A stretch of DNA of 8,390 nt from Mageeibacillus sp. UBA5442 (lineage in GTDB: Bacteria; Bacillota; Clostridia; Saccharofermentanales; DTU023). Shown here in pieces: positions 1 through 5,614 of the stretch. The notes below the pieces were generated by a model. It saw only the letters and a list, made by a program, of their open reading frames with translations, did not search any database and had not been told where the DNA came from. Position 1 is the stretch's first letter. Every line of letters starts with the position of its first letter. The position numbers were made by a program, and so were the translations under genes. Location of the stretch: NCBI GenBank assembly GCA_002427475.1, contig DIRG01000031.1, positions 1,536 through 9,925 on the forward strand. The letters run 5' to 3'.

Positions 1-7
1 TCAACCT

Positions 8-1180
8 CTAAATCCTCGCAACGCCTGAATCTCTAGCTGCCTGAGCGACAGCGGTGGCGACTGCGTCAGCCACATTCTTATCCAAAGCACTGGGTAAAAT
101 ATTCTCTTCATGCAATTCATTTGCAGGAATATAATCCGCTATAGCTGCAGCCGCAGCAAGCTTCATTTCTTCATTGATATCACTGGCTCGCACCGACAGC
201 GCGCCTTTGAAAATCCCCGGGAAAACGGATACGTTATTAATCTGATTGGCGAAATCTGAGCGTCCCGTTCCGATAATGCGCACACCGGCCTCTTTAGCCA
301 CATCCGGCATAATCTCCGGTTCAGGATTGGCCAGCGCGAAAACGATCGGATCCGTATTCATCGACTTAATCATCTCCGCTGTCAGCACATTGGGCCCGGA
401 AACCCCGATAAAAATATCGGCCCCTTTGATAACATCTGCCAACGTACCCTTTTCCAAATGAGGATTTGTGATCTCCGCCAGCTTGATGTAAGAATCACGC
501 ATGCCGGCAACACCCTTGCAAATTGCACCTTGTCTGCCGCAAGCGATTTGATTGTTGGACCCTGCAGTTTGCAACAATTTGATAATGGCAACCCCGGCTG
601 ATCCGGCTCCGTTGACAACTATTTTCAGCTCACTTAATTCCTTACCGACTATTTTGACCGCATTCAGCACTGCCGCCAAAACAATAACCGCGGTACCATG
701 CTGGTCATCATGAAAAACCGGGATATCGAGCTCTCTCTTTAATCTCTCTTCTATTTCAAAACAACGAGGTGCCGAAATATCTTCCAGGTTGATCCCCCCG
801 AAGCCGGGTGAAATCAACTTCACTGTTTCAACAATAGTATCGACATCTTGAGAATCTAGAGCAATGGGAAAGGCGTCCACATCGCCGAATTCTTTAAAAA
901 GAACCGCCTTACCTTCCATAACAGGAAGGGCAGCCTTAGCGCCAATATTTCCCAAGCCCAACACTGCACTACCATCTGTGACAACCGCAACCAGATTACC
1001 TTTGCTCGTGTATTTGTAAACATCGTCCGGTTCTTTTGCGATCTTACGACAAGGCGCCGCCACTCCAGGTGTATAAGCAGTACTGAGATCTTCATTAGTT
1101 TCAACTTTAACTTTAGAGACGACCTCAATCTTGCCCCGATGCTCTTCATGCATTTTCAGGCTTAACTCAGAATAATCCAT
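8..1180 (-). CDS. NAD(P)-dependent malic enzyme, compact bacterial type (390 aa)
   Basis: This cytoplasmic enzyme should convert malate to pyruvate and CO2 with reduction of NAD(P). The length is normal for the short bacterial class. Visible motifs in order are AYTPGVA with the catalytic Tyr36, MEGKAVLFK with the general-base Lys91, NLED with acidic metal ligands Glu132/Asp133, HDDQHGTA with Asp158/Asp159, and the dinucleotide loop GAGSAG (191-196). ATG at 1180 is supported by an AGGGAGAA ribosome binding site a few bases upstream. The odd point is ACGRQGAI at about 213-220: most relatives carry Asp where this protein has Gly215, so cofactor preference cannot be assigned. It follows birA by 100 bp and may have its own promoter. 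Its link to the decarboxylase remnant through C4-acid metabolism is inferred. The family assignment is secure. Confidence 0.95.
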   Translation of the reverse strand: MDYSELSLKMHEEHRGKIEVVSKVKVETNEDLSTAYTPGVAAPCRKIAKEPDDVYKYTSKGNLVAVVTDGSAVLGLGNIGAKAALPVMEGKAVLFKEFGDVDAFPIALDSQDVDTIVETVKLISPGFGGINLEDISAPRCFEIEERLKRELDIPVFHDDQHGTAVIVLAAVLNAVKIVGKELSELKIVVNGAGSAGVAIIKLLQTAGSNNQIACGRQGAICKGVAGMRDSYIKLAEITNPHLEKGTLADVIKGADIFIGVSGPNVLTAEMIKSMNTDPIVFALANPEPEIMPDVAKEAGVRIIGTGRSDFANQINNVSVFPGIFKGALSVRASDINEEMKLAAAAAIADYIPANELHEENILPSALDKNVADAVATAVAQAARDSGVARI

Positions 1181-1213
1181 ACTATCTTCTCCCTTTTAAT
1201 TATTACAACTCCT

Positions 1214-1243
1214 ATAATAAACCTTTAAGTATTAACTTGCCAG
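1214..1243 (-). promoter_or_regulatory. candidate sigma-70-type promoter for the malic enzyme gene
   Basis: On the minus strand CTGGCA (1238-1243) is separated by 18 bp from TATTAT (1214-1219). Transcription would start near 1207, giving a leader of about 27 nt that contains the gene's ribosome binding site. Both hexamers are imperfect, and AT-rich intergenic DNA gives chance matches, so this is only a candidate. Read-through from birA is equally possible, since no terminator was seen between the two genes. Confidence 0.3.
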
Positions 1244-1280
1244 ACAACAGTGTTTAGCCTCTTTGGACAAGCATCTATGC

Positions 1281-2042
1281 TCAATACTCCTTCAGGCTGA
1301 TTTCTCCTGAGGAAATTTCTTGTAGTTTGCCGCCTTCGAAATAAAGCAAGGAGCCATTGTCCGAAATATCTTCAACCAAAATGTGCTTACCTGTGTCCAA
1401 AACGACCTCTCTCCCGATTATAAAGCAGCGTTTGCGATAATCTTCCAGATAAGTTCGCGCAGGTAATTGACTAATAATCTCTCCAATTTCGTTAGTGATG
1501 TCTACTATCAGAGCATTCCGATTGATACTGAGGCTGCCGTCGGTGACTGCACCGGCTATTTCAGCGATGTCCTCAGGAAAGCCCTCTTCCGGTGGCAAAA
1601 GATTAACTCCGATACCAAGCACTAGAGAAATATTCTGCCCGGACTCAGGTTCTCTGATGGCTTCAGTCAAAATCCCACAGACTTTACGCCCTTGATAGAA
1701 TAAGTCGTTGACCCACTTAATCCCTATTTCTATAGCAAAAGTCCTCTCCAAAACTCTAGCAGTAGCAACCGCTGCCATCGTTGTCACTAAGACCGGAGTT
1801 TCCTTTTTCCCCCAGGGAAAAGCTAGCGAGAAATAAAGGCCACCGGCAGGTGAATAAAAGCTTCGCTCCCGACGTCCGCGCCCTCTCGTCTGGGCTGCCG
1901 CAGCTATCAAATATTTCCCTCCGGCGCTAAGCTCTTGTTTGGCTAGATTGTTTGTTGATTCGACTTCATCATAAAGCAAAACTTCAGTACCGTCCCAAAA
2001 GGAAGACAGTGCGCTTTTGATGGCGAATTGAGAGAGTTCCAT
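1281..2042 (-). CDS. birA: biotin-[acetyl-CoA-carboxylase/decarboxylase] protein ligase, class I (no DNA-binding domain)
   Basis: This ligase activates biotin as biotinyl-AMP and transfers it to the lysine of biotin carrier domains. At about 253 aa it has the catalytic and C-terminal domains but no N-terminal helix-turn-helix, so it is a monofunctional ligase rather than the E. coli-type repressor. Visible motifs are GRGRRE (54-59, biotinyl-AMP loop), KWVNDL (109-114), Lys120 in RKVCGIL (equivalent to the biotin-binding Lys183 of E. coli BirA), GIGVN (143-147), and an SH3-like tail from about 208. I chose ATG at 2042; TTG at 2048 is in frame, but neither has a Shine-Dalgarno sequence. The ATG coincides with the predicted transcription start of a good promoter. 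Nearby oadG and a biotin-carrier fragment fit its role. Confidence 0.93.
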   Translation of the reverse strand: MELSQFAIKSALSSFWDGTEVLLYDEVESTNNLAKQELSAGGKYLIAAAAQTRGRGRRERSFYSPAGGLYFSLAFPWGKKETPVLVTTMAAVATARVLERTFAIEIGIKWVNDLFYQGRKVCGILTEAIREPESGQNISLVLGIGVNLLPPEEGFPEDIAEIAGAVTDGSLSINRNALIVDITNEIGEIISQLPARTYLEDYRKRCFIIGREVVLDTGKHILVEDISDNGSLLYFEGGKLQEISSGEISLKEY

Positions 2043-2048
2043 AGTCAA

Positions 2049-2077
2049 AGTATGAAATCGAGGAAATGGATTGTCAA
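2049..2077 (-). promoter_or_regulatory. candidate birA promoter giving a leaderless mRNA
   Basis: Reading the minus strand, a perfect TTGACA (2072-2077), a 17-bp spacer (2055-2071) and CATACT (2049-2054, four of six consensus positions) end six bases before the ATG of birA. With the usual -10 to +1 distance, transcription would begin at or next to the A of that ATG (2042). No Shine-Dalgarno-like sequence precedes the gene, which is consistent with leaderless translation. The -35 lies just upstream in the 43-bp gap after the amidase stop codon. Confidence 0.5.
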
Positions 2078-2085
2078 CACTAAGA

Positions 2086-3402
2086 TCAGTAACGGCTGCG
2101 ATTAGTTAATGATGGAGTAGATGTTGGTGCTTTTCTAAACTGAGACAGCTGCTCGAAGGCATAAGAAATCTCAATTAAAACAGCTTCACTAAAGGGTCTG
2201 CCAGCAATTTCCAATCCAAGAGGTACTCCGATTGGCGCAGTGTTTGCAGGCGCAAAACCGGCGGGAACTGTTATCGAGGGAAAACCTGTCACTGAACAAA
2301 GTACTCCGTTGCGTTGCTGCTGCTTTTCTCCGATTTTGCAGACCAACTGCAATTGATGCGGGTATACTATTGCGTCAAGTTTCTCGTCAGCCATGATCTT
2401 CATTATTCTCGTTTTCACCTCTCCTTGGCGGATAAGTTTACGATTGTATGTAGGAGTTCCAACATACACTTGCAGTGCTTTCCTCAAACCACCTTCTATA
2501 CTTGGATGATACTTTCCGCTTTCGAGAATATCTTCTATTGAATGAACCGGAGCGTCAGCTCTAAGTTGAGACAAATAGGCATTAAGATCCGTCTTCAGAT
2601 CTTCAAAATGTACGCTTACCTCTTGCTCTAAGTAGTCCGTTTTGATCGCATCTTCAATCTCTATAAGTGTTGCTCCACCTTGTTCAAAAACATGCAAAGC
2701 CTCTTCTATTGTCTGCTTCACGGACTCATCAGCCGTTTCTTTGCCGAAAAAGCTACGTAAGACACCTATTCGCTTACCTGTGAGTCCTTCTTTGTTCAGA
2801 AAAGATAAATAGCTTTCAGGCTGTTGGCCGACACTCCAAGCTGTCTCAACGTCGTTCGGATCATATCCAGCGATGACATCCAGAGTGCGGACACAATCCT
2901 CGACACTACGACAAATAGGTCCCGCCGTATCTTGAGTTCCACTATAAGGAACAATGCCAGCACGGCTTACGAGACCCAAGCTAGGCCTGATACCTACGAC
3001 ATTACAGGCTGAAACAGGACTTCTAATTGAGTTGATAGTATCTGTACCAATCCCGATTATGCCCATATTAGCTGCGATCGCTGCAGCCGTTCCACCGGAT
3101 GAACCTCCGGGTGTCCTAGTCAAGTCGTAGGGATTTACAGTTTGTCCTAAGATTGAGCTGATAGTTTCTCCTGAGATCGCAAGCTCATGCAAATTTACTT
3201 TCGCTAGAATAATTGCACCTGCTTGGCGCAGTCTTTCTGCAACAAAAGCATCTTCATCAGGAATAAACCCTTCCAAAGATTTAGATCCGGCAGTTGTCGC
3301 TAGATCAAATGTTTGAATATTGTCTTTAAGCAGGACAGGGATGCCGTGCAACGGGCCGGCAAATTCGCCCTTTTCCTTAAGTAGTAGACGTGGGCGATGC
3401 AA
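2086..3402 (-). CDS. amidase-signature-family enzyme, N-terminally truncated
   Basis: Members of this family hydrolyse amide bonds with a Lys-Ser-Ser triad. All three residues are visible, numbered from TTG 3402: Lys26 in VLLKDNI, Ser101 in TPGGSSGGT (99-104) and Ser125 in GTDTINSIRSP. The DTINSIRSP form and the QDTAGP and IAGYDP motifs recall the general amidase branch rather than GatA, and no gatB or gatC is nearby. The C-terminus appears complete. The front is not: relatives usually have some 50-80 residues before GPLHGIPVLLKDN, while here only about 15 remain before the frame runs into an unrelated biotin-carrier reading frame. No Shine-Dalgarno sequence precedes TTG 3402, and the frame stops again at about 3432. 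It is probably a 5'-deleted, possibly non-functional gene, or one side of an assembly chimera. Substrate unknown. Confidence 0.85.
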   Translation of the reverse strand: MHRPRLLLKEKGEFAGPLHGIPVLLKDNIQTFDLATTAGSKSLEGFIPDEDAFVAERLRQAGAIILAKVNLHELAISGETISSILGQTVNPYDLTRTPGGSSGGTAAAIAANMGIIGIGTDTINSIRSPVSACNVVGIRPSLGLVSRAGIVPYSGTQDTAGPICRSVEDCVRTLDVIAGYDPNDVETAWSVGQQPESYLSFLNKEGLTGKRIGVLRSFFGKETADESVKQTIEEALHVFEQGGATLIEIEDAIKTDYLEQEVSVHFEDLKTDLNAYLSQLRADAPVHSIEDILESGKYHPSIEGGLRKALQVYVGTPTYNRKLIRQGEVKTRIMKIMADEKLDAIVYPHQLQLVCKIGEKQQQRNGVLCSVTGFPSITVPAGFAPANTAPIGVPLGLEIAGRPFSEAVLIEISYAFEQLSQFRKAPTSTPSLTNRSRY

Positions 3403-3520
3403 ACTCAGAAGGTGTGCCAGAACTTTCCGTACTTAACGCAGCCTGTTGATCGGCACTCAGTTCTTCGACTTCAACGTGATACTCAACGCCATCAACTACA
3501 ATTCGAAAGAATTTACTCAT
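3377..3520 (-). pseudogene. biotin carrier protein (decarboxylase biotinyl subunit), 5' fragment
   Basis: This 47-codon reading frame starts MSKFFRIVVDGVEYHVEVEE, the typical beginning of the small biotin carriers of Na+-translocating decarboxylases (MmdC/GcdC or the OadA tail). It then enters a Ser/Thr/Ala-rich linker and stops at 3377. The biotinyl domain with the EAMKM-type lysine motif, normally about 70 residues at the C-terminus, is absent here and nowhere else in the window. The start is a proper ATG at 3520 with AGAGGT upstream, 54 bp after oadG, so the 5' end looks native. The last codons overlap the amidase frame at 3377-3402, placing the break at roughly 3380-3400. A product would lack the biotin attachment site. 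The family call rests on the N-terminal pattern and on its position after oadG. Confidence 0.72.
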
Positions 3521-3574
3521 TTATACAACCTCTTCTAATCTTTTTAGTGTATCTGCTCGATCCGCTGCTTTGAA

Positions 3575-3892
3575 TCAAGACCGCGATTTTCCATTGCGCT
3601 CAATTTTTTTGATAACAAAATTTCTATCTTGGCCCAAATAAGTTGTCACGGCAGCTGCAATAATGGCAGCTGTTTTGTCATCCGCCTTTGCACCCGCCAT
3701 CGCTGTCTTCTCAGTCAGTCTGTCCGGGCCGCTTTGAGCCGGTAAAGCATTTTCTGTATCTTTTTTGCGATTTAAAATGAAGGCCACGAGGTCGATTATG
3801 TAAGAGATAAGTAAAAGCACGACAAATACGACTAGCATTGAGAATAACGATATTATGATTGCGTCTACAAAAGCCAGATCCTGAAAGCCCAT
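3575..3892 (-). CDS. oadG: OadG-family small membrane subunit of a Na+-pumping decarboxylase (gamma/delta)
   Basis: This 105-residue protein has the OadG layout: a short N-terminus, one long hydrophobic helix (about residues 9-40), a charged and flexible linker (41-70), and a C-terminal motif DDKTAAIIAAAVTTYLG (71-87) followed by FVIKKIERNGK. In oxaloacetate, methylmalonyl-CoA or glutaconyl-CoA decarboxylases this subunit anchors and stabilises the membrane complex that couples decarboxylation to Na+ export. ATG 3892 is preceded by AAGGAGAC at good spacing. It is the first gene after the tandem terminators, with a candidate promoter upstream and the biotin-carrier fragment 54 bp downstream. 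Neither the carboxyltransferase (alpha) nor the beta ion-channel subunit is in the window, so the acid that is decarboxylated cannot be told. Confidence 0.88.
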   Translation of the reverse strand: MGFQDLAFVDAIIISLFSMLVVFVVLLLISYIIDLVAFILNRKKDTENALPAQSGPDRLTEKTAMAGAKADDKTAAIIAAAVTTYLGQDRNFVIKKIERNGKSRS

Positions 3893-3952
3893 AAGTTCGT
3901 CTCCTTAGAAGCAAATATCCGTGTCAAAGCTCTGTGGCTAATACATTCTTAC

Positions 3953-4003
3953 GATCACATATAAATTTATTCTAAATACAATAATCTTGTAAGTACTGTG
4001 ATC
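3953..4003. promoter_or_regulatory. 7-bp inverted repeat flanking the oadG promoter (possible operator pair)
   Basis: On the plus strand GATCACA (3953-3959) and TGTGATC (3997-4003) are exact inverted copies, with centres 44 bp apart. One arm lies just upstream of the candidate -35 and the other overlaps the candidate transcription start. About four helical turns separate them, which would put them on roughly the same face of DNA. This could be a paired binding site for a regulator that loops or bridges the promoter. The arms are short, so chance is not excluded. Confidence 0.3.
3964..3992 (-). promoter_or_regulatory. candidate promoter of the oadG group
   Basis: On the minus strand TTACAA (3987-3992) and TAAATT (3964-3969) are separated by exactly 17 bp, in the AT-rich part of the 234-bp gap between the upstream operon and oadG. 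Transcription would start near 3957 and leave a leader of about 65 nt ending in the oadG ribosome binding site. The hexamers are four-of-six-type matches, but the placement between a terminator and the first gene of a new unit supports a promoter here. Confidence 0.45.
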
Positions 4004-4023
4004 ATTCTGTAACATCGTGACTG

Positions 4024-4060
4024 ATCGCAGAAAACAGAAAAGGTCTGCACATAGCAGACC
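4024..4060 (-). terminator. distal hairpin of a tandem intrinsic terminator
   Basis: On the minus strand a perfect 7-bp stem GGTCTGC/GCAGACC (4042-4060) with a 5-nt loop TATGT is followed by TTTTCTGTTTTCTG. It directly follows the proximal terminator and would act as a backup stop for the sugar-type operon. On the plus strand the same stem is followed by six A's, so it would not terminate in that direction. Confidence 0.75.
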
Positions 4061-4100
4061 AAAAAACTTCACCCCCATTGGAGAGAGATTCAACGGGGGT
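4061..4100 (-). terminator. proximal hairpin of a tandem intrinsic terminator
   Basis: Reading the minus strand from 4100, ACCCCCGTTG pairs with CAATGGGGGT (4071-4080) around a 10-nt loop, followed within five bases by TTTTTT (4061-4066). The stem is a full ten pairs in minus-strand RNA because position 4094/4077 forms a G-U wobble; on the plus strand the same position is an A-C mismatch. It lies 26 bp after the stop codon of the Gfo/Idh/MocA gene and should end that operon. Confidence 0.85.
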
Positions 4101-4126
4101 TAGCAAATGCAAGGAGGATCCTTTAT

Positions 4127-5167
4127 TTATTTTTGGTCGAGAAAAACAGTACAACCTCTCTCAGAAGATTCTATAGCTCCAAAAACAGCACGCATAGATT
4201 TGAGAACTTCTTGCCCTGATATCGAGGGCGGTTCATTGTTAACGATTGATTTAATAAAAAGATCGATAATGCCGGACTTTGTCTGGTCATCATTAGTTTG
4301 AATTCGATCGGTGACATAGTACTCTTTCTCACCATCAGATCTATGAATCTCTATCGTATAATCTGAATCAGTATAGATTTTCATAATGCCGGTCGTTCCG
4401 TAAATTATAGTACTATTGTCTTCTTGCCCATTGAAAGTCCAGCTTGCGTGCATTGTCCCCAACGCACCTCCAGATAGCTTATAAATACAAAAGGCATTAT
4501 CATCAAGTTCGATAAATTTATCATCGGAACTTTTTTTATTGAGAGTATCTAATTTGGCAGTAACCTCTACAATAGTCTGACCTGTTAAATAGTGAATCAA
4601 GTCAGTCTTATGTATGCCCAAATCAGCCATCGCTCCTATACCGGCCATTTCCTTATCAAAAAACCAAGTATTGCTACCAGGATCAACGCTCCATTTTTCA
4701 GGACCATTATGGCCGAACTTGGTGTCGAAGGTAATGATGTCACCAATAAGACCTCTCTCAATTAATTCACGTGCACGAACGTGAGCTTTGGCTAAGCGCT
4801 GATTTTGACCAATCATCAGAAATTTGCCTGAACGCTCCGCTGCAGCAACCATGGACTCACATTCAGCTAAGTTCATAGCCATTGGTTTCTCACAAAGAAC
4901 ATGTTTGCCGCTTTCAAGAGCAGCGATTGTTATCTCTGCATGAGTCCAATTCGGTGTGCAAACACTTACTGCATCGATACTGCTATCTTCCAACATGCTT
5001 TGCCACGAAGAATATGACTTCCCACCATAATGATCAGAAAAGGCTTCGCTACGTTCATTATTCAGATCATAATATGCGACTAGCTCGACATTAGGATTGG
5101 TGGAGTATTCAGGAATATGTCTTACCAAGGAAATTTTGCCACATCCAATAACACCAATATTTATCAT
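4127..5167 (-). CDS. Gfo/Idh/MocA-family NAD(P)-dependent oxidoreductase
   Basis: The predicted product is a 346-residue cytoplasmic dehydrogenase of the glucose-fructose oxidoreductase/inositol dehydrogenase type, usually acting on a sugar, inositol or sugar acid. The N-terminal Rossmann loop is GVIGCGKIS (5-13), YYDLN follows the second strand, the family motif CEKPMA sits at 92-97 with catalytic Lys94, and DLGIHKTDL (182-190) supplies the conserved His186 and Asp189. Length is normal. An upstream in-frame ATG at 5194 would add nine residues, but the strong AAGGAGAC ribosome binding site (5172-5179) sits just before ATG 5167 and fixes the start there. It is the last gene of the operon, 32 bp after rbsD and immediately before the tandem terminators. 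The exact substrate and oxidation position are not evident. Confidence 0.92.
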   Translation of the reverse strand: MINIGVIGCGKISLVRHIPEYSTNPNVELVAYYDLNNERSEAFSDHYGGKSYSSWQSMLEDSSIDAVSVCTPNWTHAEITIAALESGKHVLCEKPMAMNLAECESMVAAAERSGKFLMIGQNQRLAKAHVRARELIERGLIGDIITFDTKFGHNGPEKWSVDPGSNTWFFDKEMAGIGAMADLGIHKTDLIHYLTGQTIVEVTAKLDTLNKKSSDDKFIELDDNAFCIYKLSGGALGTMHASWTFNGQEDNSTIIYGTTGIMKIYTDSDYTIEIHRSDGEKEYYVTDRIQTNDDQTKSGIIDLFIKSIVNNEPPSISGQEVLKSMRAVFGAIESSERGCTVFLDQK

Positions 5168-5171
5168 TTTT

Positions 5172-5179
5172 GTCTCCTT
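5172..5179 (-). promoter_or_regulatory. ribosome binding site fixing the Gfo/Idh/MocA start at 5167
   Basis: AAGGAGAC on the minus strand lies four bases upstream of ATG 5167. It falls inside any longer reading from ATG 5194, whose own upstream region (AATAAAA) has no Shine-Dalgarno match. The shorter start is therefore preferred, giving a protein that begins MINIGVIGCG. Confidence 0.75.
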
Positions 5180-5199
5180 ATAGTCATTCTTCATTTTTA

Positions 5200-5595
5200 T
5201 TAAAAAGTAACGCCGGAACGAAGAATAATATTCGCATAAGGTGTCGTCTCTCCAGTGCGGACAACAGCGATGGATTGATCGCTTAGCAACTTAAATTCTT
5301 CATGCTGAACATAAACAAGTTTAGTTTCAGGAAATCTCTCCAAAATCTTACTGTGAAGTTCAGGAGAAGCTTCAACAATTTCATCAGCTAAAATTATCTC
5401 TTCCACACAGAATTCACTTAATACGGCGTCCAGGACTTCTATGAAAGAAGGAACACCTTGCGTAACAGCAAGGTCAATTTTTTCAACATTAAGCGAGACG
5501 GGTAGTCCTGCGTCTCCTATTGTAAGTGTCTGAGTATGACCCAGACTTGCTATTGCATAGCTTAAATCACTATTCAGTAATGTACCTTTTTTCAT
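5200..5595 (-). CDS. rbsD: D-ribose pyranase (RbsD/FucU family mutarotase)
   Basis: RbsD interconverts pyranose and furanose forms of ribose, and family members act similarly on related sugars, so that the right anomer or ring form reaches the next enzyme. The start MKKGTLLNSD and end PYANIILRSGVTF are highly characteristic. His20 (LGHT, proton donor), Asp28 (GDAGLP), His98 (QHEEF) and Tyr120-Asn122 (PYAN) fall at the positions known for the 131-residue Bacillus-type enzyme, and this protein is also 131 aa. ATG 5595 is preceded by AAAAGGAGTC (5601-5610); an in-frame start at 5622 is rejected. It lies 19 bp after the M24 gene and 32 bp before the Gfo/Idh gene. No ribokinase is visible, so the true sugar may not be ribose. 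Confidence 0.93.
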   Translation of the reverse strand: MKKGTLLNSDLSYAIASLGHTQTLTIGDAGLPVSLNVEKIDLAVTQGVPSFIEVLDAVLSEFCVEEIILADEIVEASPELHSKILERFPETKLVYVQHEEFKLLSDQSIAVVRTGETTPYANIILRSGVTF

Positions 5596-5600
5596 AAAAC

Positions 5601-5610
5601 GACTCCTTTT
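5601..5610 (-). promoter_or_regulatory. ribosome binding site fixing the rbsD start at 5595
   Basis: AAAAGGAGTC on the minus strand is five bases upstream of ATG 5595. It supports MKKGTLLNSD as the N-terminus, which also matches the family, over the in-frame start at 5622 that would overlap the end of the upstream M24 gene. Confidence 0.8.
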
Positions 5611-5614
5611 AAGA

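Noticed and set aside
1271..1280. GCATCTATGC palindrome after birA as a terminator
   Set aside because: A four-base stem with a two-base loop and no following T-run cannot act as an intrinsic terminator.
2086..3402. Amidase as GatA, the Glu-tRNA(Gln) amidotransferase subunit
   Set aside because: The nucleophile region reads DTINSIRSP rather than the GatA form, and no gatB or gatC is adjacent.
3922..3928. TTTGACA on the minus strand upstream of oadG as a -35 box
   Set aside because: A -10 at normal spacing would fall on the oadG ribosome binding site, leaving no usable transcript start; the TTACAA/TAAATT pair upstream fits better.
4107..4301. Plus-strand reading frame of 64 codons beginning near an AAGGAGG
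   Set aside because: The AAGGAGG lies after, not before, its ATG; the frame is antisense to the well-supported Gfo/Idh/MocA gene and has no recognisable domain.
5168..5194. Longer start for the Gfo/Idh/MocA gene at ATG 5194
   Set aside because: It would add nine residues (MKNDYKETK) not typical of the family and place the strong AAGGAGAC site inside the gene; ATG 5167 is correctly spaced from it.
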